From: Oscillospiraceae bacterium
GTDB lineage: Bacteria > Bacillota > Clostridia > Oscillospirales > Ruminococcaceae
NCBI GenBank assembly: GCA_020024175.1
Contig: JAHHUB010000081.1
Coordinates: forward strand, 1 to 7,917
Direction of reading: 5' to 3'
DNA length: 7,917 nucleotides
Shown piece by piece: positions 5,735 to 7,917 of the stretch. The notes under the pieces are model-generated. The model made no database searches. It worked only from the letters and a program-made list of their open reading frames with translations, and was not told the DNA's origin. A program made the translations under genes and the position numbers. The first letter of the stretch is position 1. Each line of letters starts with the position of its first letter.

Positions 5735-6763
5735 TCAATATTTCCTCAAGGTCATAATTTCGGTAATGGTTTTTTCTATTATAAATTCTCCAGGCAGGGG
5801 ACTGGATTTTATACTCAAATCAGCCTCTGCCAAAATTGATATTATTTTTATAATTTGTGATTCATTATATTTTTTGCAGTCATCATAAGCATTTCTTATG
5901 CGAAAATCTCCCGGACGCAGTCCGAAAAGTTCACTGCTTTCATCTTTTGAAATTCCTTTATCCAGGGAAATTTTTGCTTTATATATATTGCAGTAAAAAT
6001 TGTAAAGCACTCCTAAAATTTTAAGGGGTTCTTCTCTTAAAATCAGCAGTTTGTGAAGTATTTCCAAAGCTTTTGGTAAATTTCCCCGATTTATACAGTT
6101 GCTAAGGTCATAAAGCTGTGCCTCTACAGTGGGAATTATGGTTTTTTCAATCATTTCATCAGTTATGGGATTTTTATCGGCATAGGCTGTAAGTTTTGCC
6201 AGTTCATAAGAGAGCTTATTCATATCGTTTCCGCACATAGAAATAATATTTTGTGCCTGATTTTTTTCTATGGAAGATTCTGCTTTTTTAATATATGTCA
6301 TAACATATTTTATTAAATCTGTTTCTTTTCTTTCGCCTAGGCAAATAGCAACACCGTATTTATCACAGAGATTTAATAAATTTTTGTGAGAGGCAGTTTT
6401 ACCTGGATTAAAACTGTCGGATTTAATTTTAAATATTACAATGGAAAACTTGGGTATATCTGAGAGAAAATCCTCCAGATATTTGTTGTCAAAAATTTCT
6501 TTTGAGGGTTCATTTATTATAATTACGCGTTTATCACTGAAAAACGGCAGAGATTCAGCTACATCAGAAATTGCTTTCAGCAGAGTATTTTCTCCATCAA
6601 AGTTTGTAATATTAAATCCACTGTCCTCTTTTACAAATATATCAGAAAGTTTTTGGCTGTATAGGTCAATGAGGTAACTTTCTTCGCCATACAGTAAATA
6701 TAAATTATAATATTTTTTTTCTTTTATGTCTTTTAATAAATCTTTTTCGGTTTGATAAATCAT
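5735..6763 (-). CDS. holA: DNA polymerase III delta subunit (clamp loader)
   Basis: The 342-residue protein matches the delta subunit, which opens the sliding clamp within the clamp-loader complex. The family hallmark N-L-Y-L-L-Y-G-E-E-S-Y-L-I is at residues 20-32. It is followed by F-F-S-D-K-R-V-I-I-I (75-84) in the AAA+-like N-terminal domain, the C-G-N-D-M-N-K-L-S-Y-E-L-A-K-L block (177-191), and a helical C-terminal collar domain containing E-E-P-L-K-I-L-G-V-L-Y (about 243-253). Delta normally lacks an ATP-binding P-loop, and none is seen. It directly follows comEC (8-base gap), the classical comEC-holA pairing of Firmicutes. The GGAG ribosome site overlaps the end of comEC and lies 13 bases before the ATG, slightly far. 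In many relatives rpsT comes next; here the ribonuclease M5-like gene does. Confidence 0.95.
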   Translation of the reverse strand: MIYQTEKDLLKDIKEKKYYNLYLLYGEESYLIDLYSQKLSDIFVKEDSGFNITNFDGENTLLKAISDVAESLPFFSDKRVIIINEPSKEIFDNKYLEDFLSDIPKFSIVIFKIKSDSFNPGKTASHKNLLNLCDKYGVAICLGERKETDLIKYVMTYIKKAESSIEKNQAQNIISMCGNDMNKLSYELAKLTAYADKNPITDEMIEKTIIPTVEAQLYDLSNCINRGNLPKALEILHKLLILREEPLKILGVLYNFYCNIYKAKISLDKGISKDESSELFGLRPGDFRIRNAYDDCKKYNESQIIKIISILAEADLSIKSSPLPGEFIIEKTITEIMTLRKY

Positions 6764-6771
6764 ATAAATGC

Positions 6772-7917
6772 TTATTCTCCGTATATTTTAATTTTATATC
6801 CCTGTTTCATGGTCAAAAGTGAGATATTTTTTGTTTTTTTATTTTTAAATTGAGGTAAACCATCCTCATTGATAATTATATCATATAACTGATTATTTTC
6901 TATTATATCACAATTCTCTGTCTTTTTTAATATATAAACATTATTTATTTTGATTTTATAATACCCCTTAGTGTCATAAGTAATTTCTGTTTCAAAAGGC
7001 AAAGTATATTTAAAATTTTCCAAATTGTAAAAATTATTGTGTTTTACATAGCTCTTTGAAAAATTAACCAAATCAGCGTTTATCAGTTGTTTTTCGTTAT
7101 GACAAGTTAAAACAGGGATATTTTTGATGTCAGCTAAAATATTATCATTATAGGGTAATTTGTGCAAATCTAAAATCACAGCATTGTTGCCATAGGTTAA
7201 AATTGAAGCACTGTCCAAACACAGAATATTTACAGTTTTGAAATTAAGACAGAGTGAAAGAGATTTTCCCATAAAAAACAGCATTAATATAGTTAAAATA
7301 GAAATTATGCGTATTTTTACATTGTGAAAATCCAAACATGAAACAAGAAATATAGTCATAGCTCCTATTACCCAAATGTATTTCCAATATTCATTCATGG
7401 TAATAATTGAAAAGGGTATGGAAGATATTATTTTACAGATAAAAATAATTATACTTGAGGAGAATTTGCAGATTATACCTAAAATTTTAATTATGGGAAG
7501 AAGAAAATTATTTACAGGCAATATTCCTATAAATAGTCCTGCTGTAAGTGTTAAAGGTACAAAAGGTGATATTAAAAGATTTGCTACAGGAGATAGTACG
7601 GATAAATAACCAAAGTGAAATGCACACAATGGTAAAACAAAAATCCATGCAGAAACACTGTGGAAAAATATTTTTCCGCTTTTGCGTAGAGGTACGGGGA
7701 TTTTGGTTTTATAAAATCTCATATACTGGTTGGAAATCAAAGATATTCCTATTACAGCCATATATGACATTTGAAATCCCACATTTAATATGAGATATGG
7801 ATTTAAACACAGAGTAATTGCCGCTGCCAGTCCCAAAGAATTTAAGCTGTCACTTTCTTTAAAAACCGCATCACCTATAATGGCTATGGTTATCATAATA
7901 ACACTTCTGACAGTTGA
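6772..7917 (-). CDS. comEC: ComEC/Rec2 DNA-uptake channel, C-terminal part with degenerate MBL domain
   Basis: Only the C-terminal 381 residues are visible. The frame stays open to the right edge (S-T-V-R-S-V-I-M...), and the family sequence clearly continues upstream, so the ATG at 7896 is internal. The competence domain is recognisable by V-R-S-V-I-M, L-N-P-Y-L-I-L-N-V-G-F-Q-M-S-Y-M-A-V and the L-S-P-V-A-N-L-L-I-S-P-F-V-P-L-T-L block, in a series of membrane helices. ComEC forms the channel that brings single-stranded DNA into the cytoplasm. The tail, about 154 residues after F-K-T-V-N-I-L, sits where the metallo-beta-lactamase nuclease domain usually lies. It keeps a few strands but lacks D-V-G-Q-G-D, the H-x-H-x-D-H metal site and the H-H-G-S block. 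It heads the visible part of the minus-strand run, so its promoter is outside the window. Confidence 0.92.
   Translation of the reverse strand, partial: STVRSVIMITIAIIGDAVFKESDSLNSLGLAAAITLCLNPYLILNVGFQMSYMAVIGISLISNQYMRFYKTKIPVPLRKSGKIFFHSVSAWIFVLPLCAFHFGYLSVLSPVANLLISPFVPLTLTAGLFIGILPVNNFLLPIIKILGIICKFSSSIIIFICKIISSIPFSIITMNEYWKYIWVIGAMTIFLVSCLDFHNVKIRIISILTILMLFFMGKSLSLCLNFKTVNILCLDSASILTYGNNAVILDLHKLPYNDNILADIKNIPVLTCHNEKQLINADLVNFSKSYVKHNNFYNLENFKYTLPFETEITYDTKGYYKIKINNVYILKKTENCDIIENNQLYDIIINEDGLPQFKNKKTKNISLLTMKQGYKIKIYGE

Noticed and set aside
6713..6720. Run of eight A residues (minus strand) early in holA, a possible slippage site
   Set aside because: The run encodes ordinary Glu-Lys-Lys residues in a conserved frame, and the genome is rich in such runs; nothing suggests programmed frameshifting.
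7376..7793. Two overlapping plus-strand open frames near the right end
   Set aside because: Both are antisense to the conserved ComEC membrane region and resemble no protein; comEC explains the sequence.

Overview
The window is strongly AT-rich, compactly packed bacterial DNA. It looks like a low-GC Clostridia chromosome, most plausibly a gut Oscillospirales/Ruminococcaceae-type anaerobe. The grounds are the AGGAGG-type ribosome sites, the comEC-holA-ribonuclease M5 gene order, the DHHW/MBOAT pair, and an ECF sigma gene followed by a membrane-anchored partner whose N-terminus resembles clostridial sigma-associated proteins. The taxonomic call is inference. No rRNA, tRNA, CRISPR array, insertion sequence or phage gene is visible.

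Layout. (1) Positions 1-1583, minus strand: an ECF sigma factor followed, with an 8-base overlap, by a single-pass membrane protein that is probably its anti-sigma or sensor partner; the latter runs off the left edge. (2) Positions 1584-1773: a divergent control region. It holds a good sigma-A-type promoter for the sigma operon, a 16-bp leader hairpin, a promoter for the rightward gene and an inverted repeat overlapping that promoter. (3) Positions 1774-2676, plus strand: a LysR-family regulator with a TTG start, converging on and overlapping the end of the next operon by 9 bases. (4) Positions 2668-7917, minus strand: a tight five-gene run, in transcription order comEC (cut at the right edge), holA, a TOPRIM ribonuclease M5-like gene, an MBOAT-family membrane protein and a DHHW/SGNH-fold protein. 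Gaps between these genes are 8, 1, 13 and 32 bases.

The sigma/anti-sigma pair looks like a self-contained envelope-signalling module. The first three genes of the long run are housekeeping functions: DNA uptake, replication clamp loading and 5S rRNA maturation. The last two have the architecture of a two-part system for O-acylating extracellular glycans, like DltB/DltD, PatA/PatB or AlgI/AlgJ.

The most striking observation is that both partners of that acylation pair are full-length, open and well supplied with ribosome sites, yet both lack the residues that define catalysis. The MBOAT protein has Asn266 and Tyr306 where the two invariant histidines belong. The DHHW protein reads D-T-N-L instead of D-H-H-W, and G-D-K instead of the D-S motif carrying the nucleophile. 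The ComEC C-terminal domain in the same run is likewise a short metallo-beta-lactamase remnant without metal-binding motifs. A matched pair of apparent pseudoenzymes that keeps its open frames suggests a repurposed, non-catalytic or chemically different envelope complex. This is a hypothesis from sequence reading only.
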